Assembly: GCF_001942305.1 (NCBI RefSeq)
Contig: NZ_MKKE01000023.1
Coordinates: 1 to 58,825, forward strand
Reading direction: 5' to 3'
Length of the DNA stretch: 58,825 bases
Source of the DNA: Saccharomonospora sp. CUA-673
GTDB lineage: Bacteria; Actinomycetota; Actinomycetes; Mycobacteriales; Pseudonocardiaceae
Part shown: piece by piece, positions 21,256 through 30,567 of the stretch
Numbering within the stretch: the stretch's first letter is position 1
Layout: each line of letters starts with the position of its first letter
Notes under the pieces: generated by a model
Databases searched by the model: none
Seen by the model: the letters and a program-made list of their open reading frames with translations, nothing else
Told to the model about the DNA's origin: nothing
Program-made: the position numbers and the translations under genes

Positions 21256-21657
21256 TCAGACGTCCGAAACGTCCACCTCGTGCCCTGCGCCACGCAACGC
21301 GTCGACGGCGCGGTCCAGATCGACGGCCTTGACCAGCAGGTGATCGGTGTCGAACGTGGAGATGCCGAACAGCGCGACCCCGGCCGCGGCCAGCTCGTTC
21401 GACAGGGCGGCCACGATGCCGGTGAGCGTGAACGCCAACGGTCCGCGAACCGTGAGCAGCCGCCAGCCGCGCTCGGCCTGCGCCGCGGCGGGCGCGACGT
21501 CCGACGGGCACACCACCGATGTCTCGTCGCCGGTGCGCGTGACGGACACGAACACCCCGTCGGTGCGGTCGAACAGCCCGGACGGAACGGGTTCGGCGGC
21601 GTCGAGGCGGACTACCGCGTACTCCCCCGGCTTGACGTCGATGGCGAGCCGGCGCAC
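21256..21657 (-). CDS. ACT-domain protein
   Basis: This 133-residue protein contains two ACT-like halves; the clearer C-terminal one reads [31 protein letters not shown]. It resembles the stand-alone ACT proteins related to CASTOR-type amino-acid sensors. The likely role is binding an amino acid; partner and ligand are unknown. The GTG start at 21657 lies inside the 3' end of thyX (46-bp overlap, same strand), so the two are probably co-transcribed. Confidence 0.75.
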   Translation of the reverse strand: MRRLAIDVKPGEYAVVRLDAAEPVPSGLFDRTDGVFVSVTRTGDETSVVCPSDVAPAAAQAERGWRLLTVRGPLAFTLTGIVAALSNELAAAGVALFGISTFDTDHLLVKAVDLDRAVDALRGAGHEVDVSDV

Positions 21658-22415
21658 CGCGGATCAGCCTCGGCCACGCGCGGGCTGGTGGCGACCTCGG
21701 TGCCGTCGGGCAACGTGGAGATCGTGAAGTCGGAGAAGACGTTCTCGGCCGCCTTCTGCAGCTCCCGCAGGCACGCCACGGCCAGTGCGCGGATCTCGAC
21801 GTCGGCGTGCTCGGTGGCGCGCATCGCGATGAAGTGCCGCCAGGCGCGGTAGTTGCCGGTGACCACGATGCGGGTCTCGGTGGCGTTCGGCAGTACGGCG
21901 CGCGCGGCCTGCCGGGCCTGCTTGCGGCGCAGCGTGGCGTTGGGCGCGTCGGCGAACTTCTCCTCGAGGCCGGCGAGCAGCTCGGTGTAGGCGTCCACGC
22001 TGGCCTGCGAGGCCGCCAGGAACTTCTCGTGCAGCTCCGGGTCCTCGGCGATGACGTCCGGCTCGACGAACGCGGCGTCCTTCTCCGGCACGTACCGCTG
22101 CGAGAGCTGCGAGTACGAGAAGTGCCGGTGGCGGATGAGCTCGTGGGTCAGCGACCGGGAGATGCCCGTCAGGTAGAAGGTCACCGAGCCGTGCTCCAGC
22201 ACCGACAGGTGGCCGACCTCGATGATGTGGTCGAGGTAGCCGGCGTTGGTCGCGGTCCTCGGGTTGGGCTTCTGCCACGACTGGTAGCAGGCCCTGCCCG
22301 CGAACTCTGCGAGCGCCTGCCCGCCGTCGGCGTCGGTGCTCCACGCCACGTCCTCCGGCGGGAAGAACTCCGTCTTCGCGATCAACCGCACCTGCGGCGA
22401 CACCGTCTCGGCCAC
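21612..22415 (-). CDS. thyX: Flavin-dependent thymidylate synthase
   Basis: ThyX makes dTMP from dUMP with FAD, NADPH and methylene-tetrahydrofolate. The signature [13 protein letters not shown] is present, together with [24 protein letters not shown] upstream split across helices and [20 protein letters not shown] near the C-terminus. The start is GTG 22415, with GAGGGAG about 7 nt upstream; the longer frame to 22556 is unsupported. The last ~15 residues extend past the usual end and overlap the ACT gene. It neighbours dapA and rnj as in mycobacteria. Confidence 0.95.
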   Translation of the reverse strand: MAETVSPQVRLIAKTEFFPPEDVAWSTDADGGQALAEFAGRACYQSWQKPNPRTATNAGYLDHIIEVGHLSVLEHGSVTFYLTGISRSLTHELIRHRHFSYSQLSQRYVPEKDAAFVEPDVIAEDPELHEKFLAASQASVDAYTELLAGLEEKFADAPNATLRRKQARQAARAVLPNATETRIVVTGNYRAWRHFIAMRATEHADVEIRALAVACLRELQKAAENVFSDFTISTLPDGTEVATSPRVAEADPRCAGSPSTSSRGSTR

Positions 22416-22580
22416 GTCCGACTCCCTCACGTCTCGACCCCGGTCTGTTCGACCCGAGCAGCGGGCCCGTCGGCCCCTGCTCGCTGCATCGCGCAGCGTA
22501 CTTGCCGGCACCGACGATCGTCGGGACCGCCCGGCCCGAACGCCAGCCGACGTCACCCCGCTCCTCCGATGACGCCTTGC

Positions 22581-22602
22581 GTGATGTCAACTATGACGTC
22601 AC
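22581..22602. promoter_or_regulatory. 22-bp imperfect dyad before the RHH/DUF4097 pair
   Basis: GTGATGTC-AACTAT-GACGTCAC has arms complementary at 7 of 8 positions and ends 9 bp before the start codon of the ribbon-helix-helix gene at 22612. The position fits an autoregulatory operator. Confidence 0.45.
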
Positions 22603-22611
22603 CATGGGGTC

Positions 22612-23307
22612 ATGGACCTCACCCCGTATCTGGACCGGCTGCGCGAGGACCTCGCGACGAGCGCCTCCGCCGGCGACGAGGAGCTGCAGCGGGCCGCCAC
22701 GGTGCTGTCGGCGGCACTCGAACCGGCGGCGCGGCTGACGCTGATGAACGCCCTCGCCGACATGGCCGCCGAGGTCAGCTCCCACCTGGACGAACACACC
22801 GTCGACGTGCGGCTGGACGGGCGCGACGTGCGGGTCGTCGTCGAACGCCCCGCCCCCGCCGGCCCGGACGCCGGCGGTGCGGGCGAGGCCGGGACGCCCG
22901 GCCCGGACGCCGGCTTCTCGTTCGATGACATCACCGACATCACCGGAGCCTCGGGTGACATCAGCCGGATCACCTTGCGCATCGTCGAGCAGATCAAGGC
23001 GCAGGCCGAGCAGGCCGCCGCGGCGCAGGGGCTGTCGTTGAACTCGTTCGTCGCGCAGGCCGTTCAGCAGGCACTGCGAGCGGGTCAGCACCCCCACGGG
23101 GGATCGTGGGGCGGCCCGCCGTGGCAACACCCCGGCCGGGGCCGCGAGGACCGGCCGTGGGAACGGCGCCGCGGACCGCGCCGCGGCCACGACCGACCCG
23201 GGCGCAGGCCCGACCAGCGCGGGGCCGACCAGGACAAGCAGGACGACCAGCAGGCGGGCCGGCCGCGGACCGACCGCTCGCATCTGCACGGATGGGTGGA
23301 GGGCTGA
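22612..23307 (+). CDS. HicB/RHH-like DNA-binding protein with basic tail
   Basis: The 231-residue protein has a helical N-terminus (about 1-60), an acidic FDDITDITG region, and a short ribbon-helix-helix-like segment (about 120-157; AAQGLSLNSFVAQAVQQAL) as in HicB-type antitoxins. It ends in a ~65-residue Arg/Gly/Pro-rich highly basic tail. Such proteins usually bind DNA as dimers. No HicA toxin is encoded nearby. The stop is 2 bp before the DUF4097 gene, so the two form an operon. A 22-bp dyad directly precedes the start. A chromatin or regulatory role is possible but unproven. Confidence 0.65.
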   Translation: MDLTPYLDRLREDLATSASAGDEELQRAATVLSAALEPAARLTLMNALADMAAEVSSHLDEHTVDVRLDGRDVRVVVERPAPAGPDAGGAGEAGTPGPDAGFSFDDITDITGASGDISRITLRIVEQIKAQAEQAAAAQGLSLNSFVAQAVQQALRAGQHPHGGSWGGPPWQHPGRGREDRPWERRRGPRRGHDRPGRRPDQRGADQDKQDDQQAGRPRTDRSHLHGWVEG

Positions 23308-23309
23308 TC

Positions 23310-24212
23310 ATGAGCGAGCAGCCGGCGGACCCGGTCCGCGTCGAGACCTTCGACCTCGACGCGACCGCACCGGTGGAGGTGGACGTCGACATCCCGTTCG
23401 GGTCGGTGACGGTCCTGCTCGGGGACGGACCGTTCTCGGCGACCGTGCGCCACGACCCGGACGCGCATCTGCCGTGGACCGACAGCGTGACGAGCCTGCT
23501 CAGCTGGGTGGGCGACCGGTTCGGCGCGGCCGAACTGGCGGGCACTCCGTCCGACGCGGTGGCGCAGTCGCGGATCGAGGCCGACGACGGTCGCATCGTC
23601 GTGCGCGGACCGGGCGCGTTGCCGCTGCACGCGGTGCCGCTGGGCGTCACGGTGCACGCCCCGACCGGCAGCTCCGTCCGCGTACGCGCCGCCGCGGGTC
23701 CGGTCACGGTCGACGGCACCGCCGGTGACGCCGAGCTGAGCACCGGGTCGGGCGGCGTGACCGTGAGTGCGGCCGAGGGCGCGGTGACGATCCGCGCCGG
23801 CGGTGGCGACGTCACGGCCGGCGCGCTGCGCGGCGGGGTCCAGCTGCGCTCCAAGGGCGACGTCGACATCGCGCTGGTGGGCGGCCCGTCGGCGGTGACG
23901 ACCAGCGCCGGCGACGTGCGCCTCGGCGAGGTCGCCGGCGACACGCTCATCCGCACCAGCAACGGCGACGTGACCCTCTCCGACGCCGCGGCCGGGGAGA
24001 TCGACGCGACGACCGGGTCGGGCACGATCCGCGTCGGCGTGCGGTCCGGGGTGGCCGCGGAGATCGACCTGTCGTCCGGTTCCGGGCGTGCGATCAGCGA
24101 ACTCGACGTCGCCGACATGGCTCCCGACCGCGACGTGCCTCTGTCGGTGCGGGCGCGCACGGGCGTCGGCGACGCCATCGTGTGCCGGGCGCTCACCGCG
24201 ACCGCGGGCTGA
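23310..24212 (+). CDS. DUF4097-family beta-repeat protein
   Basis: This 300-residue protein is rich in Gly, Val, Thr, Asp and Ser with short recurrent beta units (for example GDVTLSDAAAGEIDATTGSGTI split over repeats). That is typical of DUF4097 right-handed beta-helix domains. No signal peptide or membrane segment is visible, so it is predicted cytoplasmic. The start is ATG 23310, 2 bp after the RHH gene stop. The 3' end overlaps the convergent YcaQ-type gene by 20 bp. The function of the family is unknown. Confidence 0.75.
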   Translation: MSEQPADPVRVETFDLDATAPVEVDVDIPFGSVTVLLGDGPFSATVRHDPDAHLPWTDSVTSLLSWVGDRFGAAELAGTPSDAVAQSRIEADDGRIVVRGPGALPLHAVPLGVTVHAPTGSSVRVRAAAGPVTVDGTAGDAELSTGSGGVTVSAAEGAVTIRAGGGDVTAGALRGGVQLRSKGDVDIALVGGPSAVTTSAGDVRLGEVAGDTLIRTSNGDVTLSDAAAGEIDATTGSGTIRVGVRSGVAAEIDLSSGSGRAISELDVADMAPDRDVPLSVRARTGVGDAIVCRALTATAG

Positions 24213-25497
24213 CCTCCGCCCTCAGCTCGGCGGCCAGGTTCCCGGCGTCGCCGACGGCGACGTCGTCGAGTTCCAACCACGCGGCCGTCTCGCGCAGCTG
24301 GGCGGCGAGCTCGGCGGCGACGCGGCGACGGTCGACGCCGCGCCCGTCGAGGTCCGGTTCGGCGAAGACGCCGGGCACCCGCAGCACGGAGGCGGCGCGG
24401 TCGGCCTTGAGGTCGACGCGACCCACCAGCTGCCCGTCGAGCAGGAACGGGAACACGTAGTAGCCGTACTCCCGTTTCGCGGCGGGCACGTAGATCTCGA
24501 TGCGGTAGCGGAACCCGAACAGCCGCTCGGTGCGGGCGCGTTCCCAGATCAGCGGGTCGAACGGGCACAGCAACGCGCGGCCGGTCACGCTGCGCGGAGT
24601 CGTCGCGTCGCTGTGCCGGTACGCGTGCCGGTCCCATCCCTCGACCCGCACCGGTTCGAGGGTGCCGTCCTCGACCAGCTCCCCGACGGCCGTGCGCGCG
24701 ACCTCCGGACCGAGGCGGTAGTAGTCCCGCAGGTCCGTCTCGGTGCCGACGCCGAGCGCGTCGGCCGCGTTGGCCACCAGCCGGCGCGCCGCCTCGGCCG
24801 GGTCGACGCGACGCTCACGGACGTGCGCCGGCAGCACCCGCTCGGTCAGGTCGTAGCAGCGTTCGAACCCGCGGCGCGTGCCCGTGCTCAACTCCCCCGT
24901 GCCGAACAGCCACTCGCACACCTTCTTGACGTCCGAACGCTCCCACCAGGCCCCCGGCGTGCGGCGCTCCCCGCCCGTCAACGCGCGTTCGATCGCACCC
25001 GCGCCCACCGGCCCGAGGTCCTTGACCACCGCCAGGATGTCGTCGACCAGCCCCGTCGACTCGTCCACCAGCCGTTCGTAGCCGCGCCACCAGCCGCGAC
25101 GCTTCGCCCCCGACATCAACAACGGCCAGTCCTCCACCGGGACCAGGCTCGCCTCGTGCGCCCAGCACTCCACCAGCAGCCGCGGCCTGCGCGCCGTGTC
25201 CACCCAGGCCGCGTCGTCGACGAGCGCCGGATCGTAGGGACCCAACCGGGCCAACAACGGCGCGTAGTGCGCTCGCATCGCCACGTTCACCGAGTCCAGC
25301 TGCAGGAGCTTGATCCGGTTGAGCGTCCCCGTCAGCTGCCGACGGGTCGGTTCCCGGGCCGCGGGAGCGGCCGTGCCTGCCGTGGGAGCCGGTTTCCGGG
25401 CCGCGGGGGCGGCGGCCAGGCCCTGGGCTTTCAGGGCCGTCCTGCGGGCTGTGTCGAGGCGGAGGGTACGCACGCCCGTGATCGTGGCACGCCCCAC
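24193..25497 (-). CDS. YcaQ/AlkZ-type DNA glycosylase (winged-helix HTH_42)
   Basis: The 434-residue protein belongs to the HTH_42 family that unhooks DNA interstrand crosslinks or removes bulky alkyl adducts. The catalytic motif reads LLQLDSVNV, a Gln-hydrophobic-Asp arrangement as in E. coli YcaQ rather than the Gln-x-Gln of antibiotic-specific AlkZ. Three winged-helix blocks and the C-terminal beta barrel (GRALLCPFDPLIWER, YGYYVFPFLLDGQLVGRVDLK) are present. The N-terminal ~50 residues include an Ala/Pro-rich insert. GTG 25497 is taken as start; a slightly later start is possible. Confidence 0.82.
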   Translation of the reverse strand: MGRATITGVRTLRLDTARRTALKAQGLAAAPAARKPAPTAGTAAPAAREPTRRQLTGTLNRIKLLQLDSVNVAMRAHYAPLLARLGPYDPALVDDAAWVDTARRPRLLVECWAHEASLVPVEDWPLLMSGAKRRGWWRGYERLVDESTGLVDDILAVVKDLGPVGAGAIERALTGGERRTPGAWWERSDVKKVCEWLFGTGELSTGTRRGFERCYDLTERVLPAHVRERRVDPAEAARRLVANAADALGVGTETDLRDYYRLGPEVARTAVGELVEDGTLEPVRVEGWDRHAYRHSDATTPRSVTGRALLCPFDPLIWERARTERLFGFRYRIEIYVPAAKREYGYYVFPFLLDGQLVGRVDLKADRAASVLRVPGVFAEPDLDGRGVDRRRVAAELAAQLRETAAWLELDDVAVGDAGNLAAELRAEVSPRSR

Positions 25498-25507
25498 CGA
25501 CAGTCCG

Positions 25508-25591
25508 GTGTCAGCATCTCACGTCGCCGTGTCGGCATCCTGCGCGCGCGTGTCAGCGTTTCACGTCGCCGTGTTGACACGTGGCGGCACG
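25508..25591. repeat. 21-bp tandem repeat array, right copy (4 units)
   Basis: Units at 25508-25528 (GTGTCAGCATCTCACGTCGCC), 25529-25549, 25550-25570 (GTGTCAGCGTTTCACGTCGCC) and 25571-25591 share the 21-bp register and the GTGT start. Units 1 and 3 are closest. It is the same family as 193-276, in opposite orientation. It lies upstream of the YcaQ-type gene in an otherwise empty 146-bp gap. Confidence 0.7.
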
Positions 25592-25643
25592 AGATCTGCA
25601 CTCGGCACGGCGAGATCCGCCTCCCGCGCCTCGAGAGCTGCGT

Positions 25644-27434
25644 TCAGTTCCCCGAGGGCTGCGTGAGCGATGTGGTGTTCCAGATCCACATGCCGCCCTG
25701 CTGTCGTCCCGAGTTGCCCAGCAACTGCTCGACCGTGGCCCGCAGCGGCACCACGTTCGGGTGGTCGTCGCGCAAGGCGACCACGTCCGAATGCCAGTAC
25801 CGCAGATCCTCGACCGCCTGCTCGCGTTCGGCCTCGCCGACCGTCGTGGCCATGCCCGTCTCGTCGACCTCGGCCAACAGCTCCGACGTCGGCGTCCGCT
25901 GCGCACCGTAAACGCCCCCACCGTCCTCACCGGGCCCCACGAAGTAGCCCTCCGACAGCCGGAACTCCAAGCCCTGATCCACCTGCCAATGCAACGGATC
26001 CGCGTACCCCGCGCTCGGCAACGGCACGATCGTCACAGCCCGGCCGTCCCGGACATGGTTCTGCCACTGGCCCGACGCGAAGAACTCGGGCACCTCGTCC
26101 CGCGCCCCCACCGGCAACGCCATCGGCATGATCGGCACCAACGCCACCACCAGCGCACCGCACCAACTCACCTGCGCGAAATGCCGCCACTCCGCCTGCC
26201 ACCGCAGCCCCAGCACCCGCTGCGTCGCCATCGCCAACAGAATCCCTGCCAACGGCGCACACGCCAGCGCGAACCGCGACTCCAACACCGCGTCCAACAA
26301 CGGCGCGTCGTACAACGCCATCCACGGGCCCGGGATCGACGTGCCCTCGCCGTGCACCACCAACAGCACACCCATCGAGATCCACGCCATCACGAACATC
26401 GACACCGCCACCGCACGCGCCAGCGCCACCCGCCACAACGCGACCGTCACCGCCACCAACACCAGGATCAAGGGCCATCCGAAGAACGCGTTCTCCTCGG
26501 TGCGGTTCATCGACAACTCGACCGCCGACTCCTCCGAACCCGCCAACGAGTTCGACGCATACGCCGTGAACGCCGCCAGGTCGTTGCCGTTCAGCCCGTG
26601 CTCGATCCCCTGATAACTCTGCGGACCCGCGAACTGCCACCACAACGGCACCGCCACGAGCACCGCCGCCACCGCGCCACCGACGGCCACGCCCGTCGCC
26701 ATCGGACGCACCATCGCCGCCACCTCCGCCGGCCGCGACAACGCGTACACCACGGCGAACACCACCATCGCCACCGCGGCGATCAGCAACGACTCCTCGC
26801 CGACGAACACCTGGAACGCCGCCAGCAGCCCCAGAATCACGCCGTGATGCACCGGCCGCTCGCCGCGCGCCAACAACACCAACCGGTGCACCAACAGCGG
26901 AATCACCAGCAGCACCACGAAATTCGGGTGCGCGTTGGCGTGCGACACGATCGGCGGCGCGAACGCCGCCACCGACGCACCGAGCACCGCGGCGCCCCGA
27001 CCGTCCACGATGTACCGAGACAACAGCCAGTACCAGGCGAACGCCGTCGCCGCGATACCGCCGCTCAACGTCAACGTCCACGTCACCGTCGGTCCGAACA
27101 GGACCGTCACCGGCGTCAACGGAACCCCGAAACCCAACATCGCCGTATTGGCCATCAGGTTCACGCCGAGCGGGAAGTTCTGCAGATCCGTGTGCAACGG
27201 ATTCGACAACGTCAGCACGTTCTCCGCCGTCACGGCGAAGAACCACTCCCACATGTTCTGGTCCTGGCCCGCGTACGCCAGATAGCCCGAGTCGAGATGC
27301 CACCACAGGTCGCGGTACAACAACACGCCCGCCGCGACGAAACCCACCAACACCAGGACGTCGACAATCCGGCCCCGCACATGGGAATCCGGCCGCACCA
27401 CCGAACTCGGCGCGGCCCACACCGCGGAACTCAC
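25644..27434 (-). CDS. Multi-pass GT-C-like membrane protein
   Basis: The 596-residue protein starts at GTG 27434. About 11 hydrophobic segments span residues ~20-440, followed by a soluble domain of ~150 residues. The first loop carries DQNMWEWFFA and the NP-LHTDLQNFPLGVNLMANT pattern seen in bacterial GT-C glycosyltransferase-like proteins that use polyprenyl-phosphate sugars. Two acidic residues in that loop could serve as metal/catalytic ligands. The substrate is unknown. The start overlaps the serpin stop by 4 bp (GTGA), so serpin and this protein are made from one message. Confidence 0.7.
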   Translation of the reverse strand: MSSAVWAAPSSVVRPDSHVRGRIVDVLVLVGFVAAGVLLYRDLWWHLDSGYLAYAGQDQNMWEWFFAVTAENVLTLSNPLHTDLQNFPLGVNLMANTAMLGFGVPLTPVTVLFGPTVTWTLTLSGGIAATAFAWYWLLSRYIVDGRGAAVLGASVAAFAPPIVSHANAHPNFVVLLVIPLLVHRLVLLARGERPVHHGVILGLLAAFQVFVGEESLLIAAVAMVVFAVVYALSRPAEVAAMVRPMATGVAVGGAVAAVLVAVPLWWQFAGPQSYQGIEHGLNGNDLAAFTAYASNSLAGSEESAVELSMNRTEENAFFGWPLILVLVAVTVALWRVALARAVAVSMFVMAWISMGVLLVVHGEGTSIPGPWMALYDAPLLDAVLESRFALACAPLAGILLAMATQRVLGLRWQAEWRHFAQVSWCGALVVALVPIMPMALPVGARDEVPEFFASGQWQNHVRDGRAVTIVPLPSAGYADPLHWQVDQGLEFRLSEGYFVGPGEDGGGVYGAQRTPTSELLAEVDETGMATTVGEAEREQAVEDLRYWHSDVVALRDDHPNVVPLRATVEQLLGNSGRQQGGMWIWNTTSLTQPSGN

Positions 27435-28539
27435 GGCGTGACCACTCGTGCCAGGAAGTACACCGCCCCCGTCGCCGCGTGCCGCACCAACAGCAGGAAC
27501 GGACGGTTCACGTCGACCACCACGGGCTCGTCCGTCGGCATCGAGACCAACCGCATCGTCGCCGCCGTCGCCGCCGCGCCCTCGACACCGCTCTCGTCGA
27601 CGCGCAACACCGCCTGGTGCAGCACATCCGACACGCACAACCGCGGATCCTCCGACAACGCACCGAAATCGGCCTGGGGCGTGAACATCCGCCGCACCCC
27701 GAGCCCGCGCAACGCATCACCCCACGCGGACGGCACGTCCAACGACACCCGCGGCATCGTCAACCGCACCCGCTGTCGGCGCACGCCACCCAGCAGGTCA
27801 CCGAGCACGTGCTCGTCCAGTGCGGACTCGGCATCGGCCAACCGCCGGTCCGGCAGCAACACCACGGCCTCGACGCCGCCCACCGCCGGCACCGACACCA
27901 ACTGCCAGCCCGCGGCCTCGGCATACCCCAGGCGCGTCGTCTGCCGCATCATCGGCACCGGCAGCGGTCCGTCCGGCGTGTGGAAGTCCCGCTCGGCCGT
28001 GTCCCCCTCCGGGAACGGATGCTGCCACTCCGCCCGCAGGTACAGCGCGTTCACCAACGTCGCCACCGTGTCGCCGCCGATCGAACCCGACGGCAACAGC
28101 TCCGGAACGAGGTCCCGGGTCGTGGCCGCCACGTCGGCGTTGATCCGCGCCCGCGCGCCCTCCGGGTCGTCCACGAACGGGGCCTGCGCCACGCGCCCGA
28201 CGGCCACTGGGCGAGCGCGTCGGCGTACCCGTCGGCGATCGGCAGGCCGTCCCAGGCCCACAACGTGTTCGACACCGCCAGCTGCGGTTCCGCGCGGCCC
28301 CGCGCCTGCTCGAGCTTCGCCGCCGCGGCCAACAGCTCGGCCTGCTCGGCGGGCGTCGAATCGTCGCCGGCGAGCAGCTCGGCGACCTCGCGGGCCGTCT
28401 CCCCTCTCGCCGCGTCGGTCACCAGCCCCAACGCGCTCGCCGCCGAGTACGGCGACACGCACGCGTCACTGTCCCCCGCCGTGGCGCGGTGCACGGCCAA
28501 CGCGAACCGCAGATGTGCCAACTCTCCCCTGGCAGCCAT
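27431..28539 (-). CDS. Serpin-family protease inhibitor (one frame break)
   Basis: The N-terminal frame from ATG 28539 shows FALAVHR, VSPYSAASALGLVTDAARG and ELLAGDD, typical serpin helices. A base missing near 28192 breaks the frame; the second part has VNALYLRAEWQHPF, the reactive-loop hinge ESGVEGAAATAAT, and the C-terminal VNRPFLLLVRH...TGAVYFLARVVTP signature. About 369 residues are expected. The small-residue hinge suggests an inhibitory serpin. Counting from the hinge puts P1 near the Val of RLVS, which would suit elastase-like proteases (inference). No signal peptide is seen, so it is probably cytoplasmic. It precedes and overlaps the GT-C-like gene. Confidence 0.85.
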
Positions 28540-28567
28540 TCCGTGACCGTATCGTCATCGACGTGAA

Positions 28568-29881
28568 CTAGGCGTGGCGGCCCGTGTGCCAGGCATGCCA
28601 CGCGTGGGCCTGCGCGTCGGTCAACGTCGCCACCTGGTCGATCACCACCCGCAGTCGCGCCGCGTCGTCCGGCGCCGACCGCCACACGTGCGCATACACC
28701 GGTTCGAGCGCGTCCGGCGACCGGGCCAGCAGCACGTCGACCAGCTCGGCGAGCAGCTCCCGCTGCCCCTCCTGCATCACCAGCCTGCGCCGGTCGCTCA
28801 ACACGTACCGCACCGCCAGCGCCTTCAACAGCGCCACCTCCGCGCGCACCCGAGCGGGCACGCGCAGGTCGGCGGCGTGGCGCACCAGCGGCGCGTCGCC
28901 GTACACGGCGCGCGTCTCGGTCACCGCCGCCGACGCGTACCGGCCCACCAGCACGCTCGTCAGTCTCTTCAACGCGACCTGCGCGCCGAGCGTCGAGTCG
29001 TAGTCCTGCCGGGCCAGCTCCGCCACCCCCGGCAACGTCAACAGTCCCGCGGCCGCGTCCTCGACGGCCGACACCGGCTCCGACGTGAAGTACTTCGCCG
29101 CCAGCTGTGCCACCGCCGTGCGCTCGGCCTCGTCGACCAGCACCCGCAGCGAGATGCGGCCCGCGCGCACCCCGTCCTCGACGTCGTGCACCGAGTAGGC
29201 CACGTCGTCGGCCCAGTCCATGATCTGCGCCTCGATGCAGCAGCGGTCGCCGTCGGCGCCCTCGCGCATCCACGTGAACACGTCCACGTCGTCGGCGTAG
29301 ACCCCGAACTTCGGGGTTCCGGCTCCACGCGGCCACGGATACTTCGTCGCGGCGTCGAGGCTGGCGCGCGTGAGGTTCAACCCCAACGTCGCCGGCGCCG
29401 AGTCCTCAGCCTCCGAGTCCGCGGCTGGGCCCGCCGACTCCGGCCCGAGCACCTTGGGTTCGAGGCGGGTGAGGATCCGCAGCGTCTGCGCGTTGCCCTC
29501 GAACCCGCCGCACGCCTGCGCGACCTCGTTCAGCGCCTGTTCTCCGTTGTGCCCGAACGGCGGATGGCCGATGTCGTGGGCCAGGCCGGCCGTGTCGACG
29601 ATGTCCGGGTCCGTGCCCAGGTCCTCGGCGATCCCCCTGCCGATCTGGGCGACCTCGAGCGAATGCGTCAGCCGTGTCCGCGGCACGCCGCTGACCTCTG
29701 CACCCTCGCCCGGGCCGACAACCTGCGTCTTGCCGGCGAGCCTGCGCAGCGCGGCCGAGTGCAGCACCCGCGCCCGGTCCCGGGCGAACGCGGTCCGCGT
29801 GTCCCCACGGGCGCTGTCCCAGCCGCCGTCCTTGGCCGGTTCGGCACTGGGCCGGGCGCGATCATGCTCGGTGTACGACAC
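28568..29881 (-). CDS. dgt: Deoxyguanosinetriphosphate triphosphohydrolase-like protein
   Basis: A 437-residue HD-domain enzyme that cleaves dNTPs to the nucleoside and triphosphate. Motifs are RTRLTHSLEVAQIGR, GLAHDIGHPPFGHNGE (HD metal site) and AQIMDWADDVAYSVHDVEDG. GTG 29881 (VSYTEHDRARP) is taken as start; the longer frame to 30121 overlaps the DUF218 gene and is unsupported. It is equivalent to Rv2344c by family. The serpin gene follows after 28 bp. Confidence 0.9.
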   Translation of the reverse strand: MSYTEHDRARPSAEPAKDGGWDSARGDTRTAFARDRARVLHSAALRRLAGKTQVVGPGEGAEVSGVPRTRLTHSLEVAQIGRGIAEDLGTDPDIVDTAGLAHDIGHPPFGHNGEQALNEVAQACGGFEGNAQTLRILTRLEPKVLGPESAGPAADSEAEDSAPATLGLNLTRASLDAATKYPWPRGAGTPKFGVYADDVDVFTWMREGADGDRCCIEAQIMDWADDVAYSVHDVEDGVRAGRISLRVLVDEAERTAVAQLAAKYFTSEPVSAVEDAAAGLLTLPGVAELARQDYDSTLGAQVALKRLTSVLVGRYASAAVTETRAVYGDAPLVRHAADLRVPARVRAEVALLKALAVRYVLSDRRRLVMQEGQRELLAELVDVLLARSPDALEPVYAHVWRSAPDDAARLRVVIDQVATLTDAQAHAWHAWHTGRHA

Positions 29882-29943
29882 GTGCGCAGTGTACGAAACG
29901 GGCGCAACCTCCGGCGGTTGTTCGGCAGGACCCGCCGGACCCG

Positions 29944-30555
29944 TCAGGAACGCACGCTGTCGACGCCGAGCAGGTGGTAGTACAGCAGCGCCGCGGTCTC
30001 CCGCGTGATGTACCAGGCCTGGGTCTCGCGGGTCTGCACGATGGGCCCGGAGTGGGTCGGCGACGTCCACGACGTGACGCCCTGGTCCTCGAGCATCGTC
30101 TTGGCCCGCAGCGAATGCCACGGATCGCTGACGATCACCGACGTCTCCCAGCCGTGCTGTTTCGCCTCACGGGCCGCGGCCTCCAACGACTTCAGCGTGT
30201 CGTTGCCCTCCGGCACGGTGACGACGTCCTCGGCGGGCACGCCGAGTCCGGTCAGCCACGTCGTGCCGGCCTGCGCCTCGCTGTAGGTGTCGCCCTGCGC
30301 CCGGCCACCGGTGGTGACGATGCGCGGGGCGACACCCTCGTCGTAGAGCTCCTTGGCCTGCGCCAACCGGTAGGTGAACACCTGCGACGGCGTGCCGTTG
30401 TACTGGGCGGCGCCCAGCACGACGATCGCGTCGACGTTCGGCCGTTCATCGGCCCGCGCGACGTACCAGACCCGCAGCGCGGTGCCCAGCACGAGCACGA
30501 GCGCCATCAGGACGACCCCGGCCACGGCGCGGCGCACCCACCGCGTCACATCCAC
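29944..30555 (-). CDS. YdcF/SanA-type DUF218 membrane protein
   Basis: The 203-residue protein has one N-terminal membrane helix (about 8-32) and a DUF218 domain outside or at the membrane face. Family residues include AIVVLGAAQYNGTPS, ITTGGRAQGDTYSEAQ-like glycine loop and VIVSDPWHSLRAKTMLE. SanA/YdcF proteins influence envelope permeability or peptidoglycan precursors; the activity here is unknown. It lies 12 bp downstream of glyS on the same strand. Confidence 0.8.
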   Translation of the reverse strand: MDVTRWVRRAVAGVVLMALVLVLGTALRVWYVARADERPNVDAIVVLGAAQYNGTPSQVFTYRLAQAKELYDEGVAPRIVTTGGRAQGDTYSEAQAGTTWLTGLGVPAEDVVTVPEGNDTLKSLEAAAREAKQHGWETSVIVSDPWHSLRAKTMLEDQGVTSWTSPTHSGPIVQTRETQAWYITRETAALLYYHLLGVDSVRS

Positions 30556-30567
30556 GGACGTCGACTC

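Noticed and set aside
22612..24212. HicAB toxin-antitoxin system
   Set aside because: The partner is a DUF4097 beta-repeat protein, not a HicA-type double-stranded RNA-binding toxin, and the order and sizes do not fit.
25581..28571. 996-codon plus-strand open frame
   Set aside because: It is antisense to the GT-C-like and serpin genes, with His/Arg/Pro-rich low-complexity translation and no recognisable domain; a typical shadow frame of GC-rich DNA.
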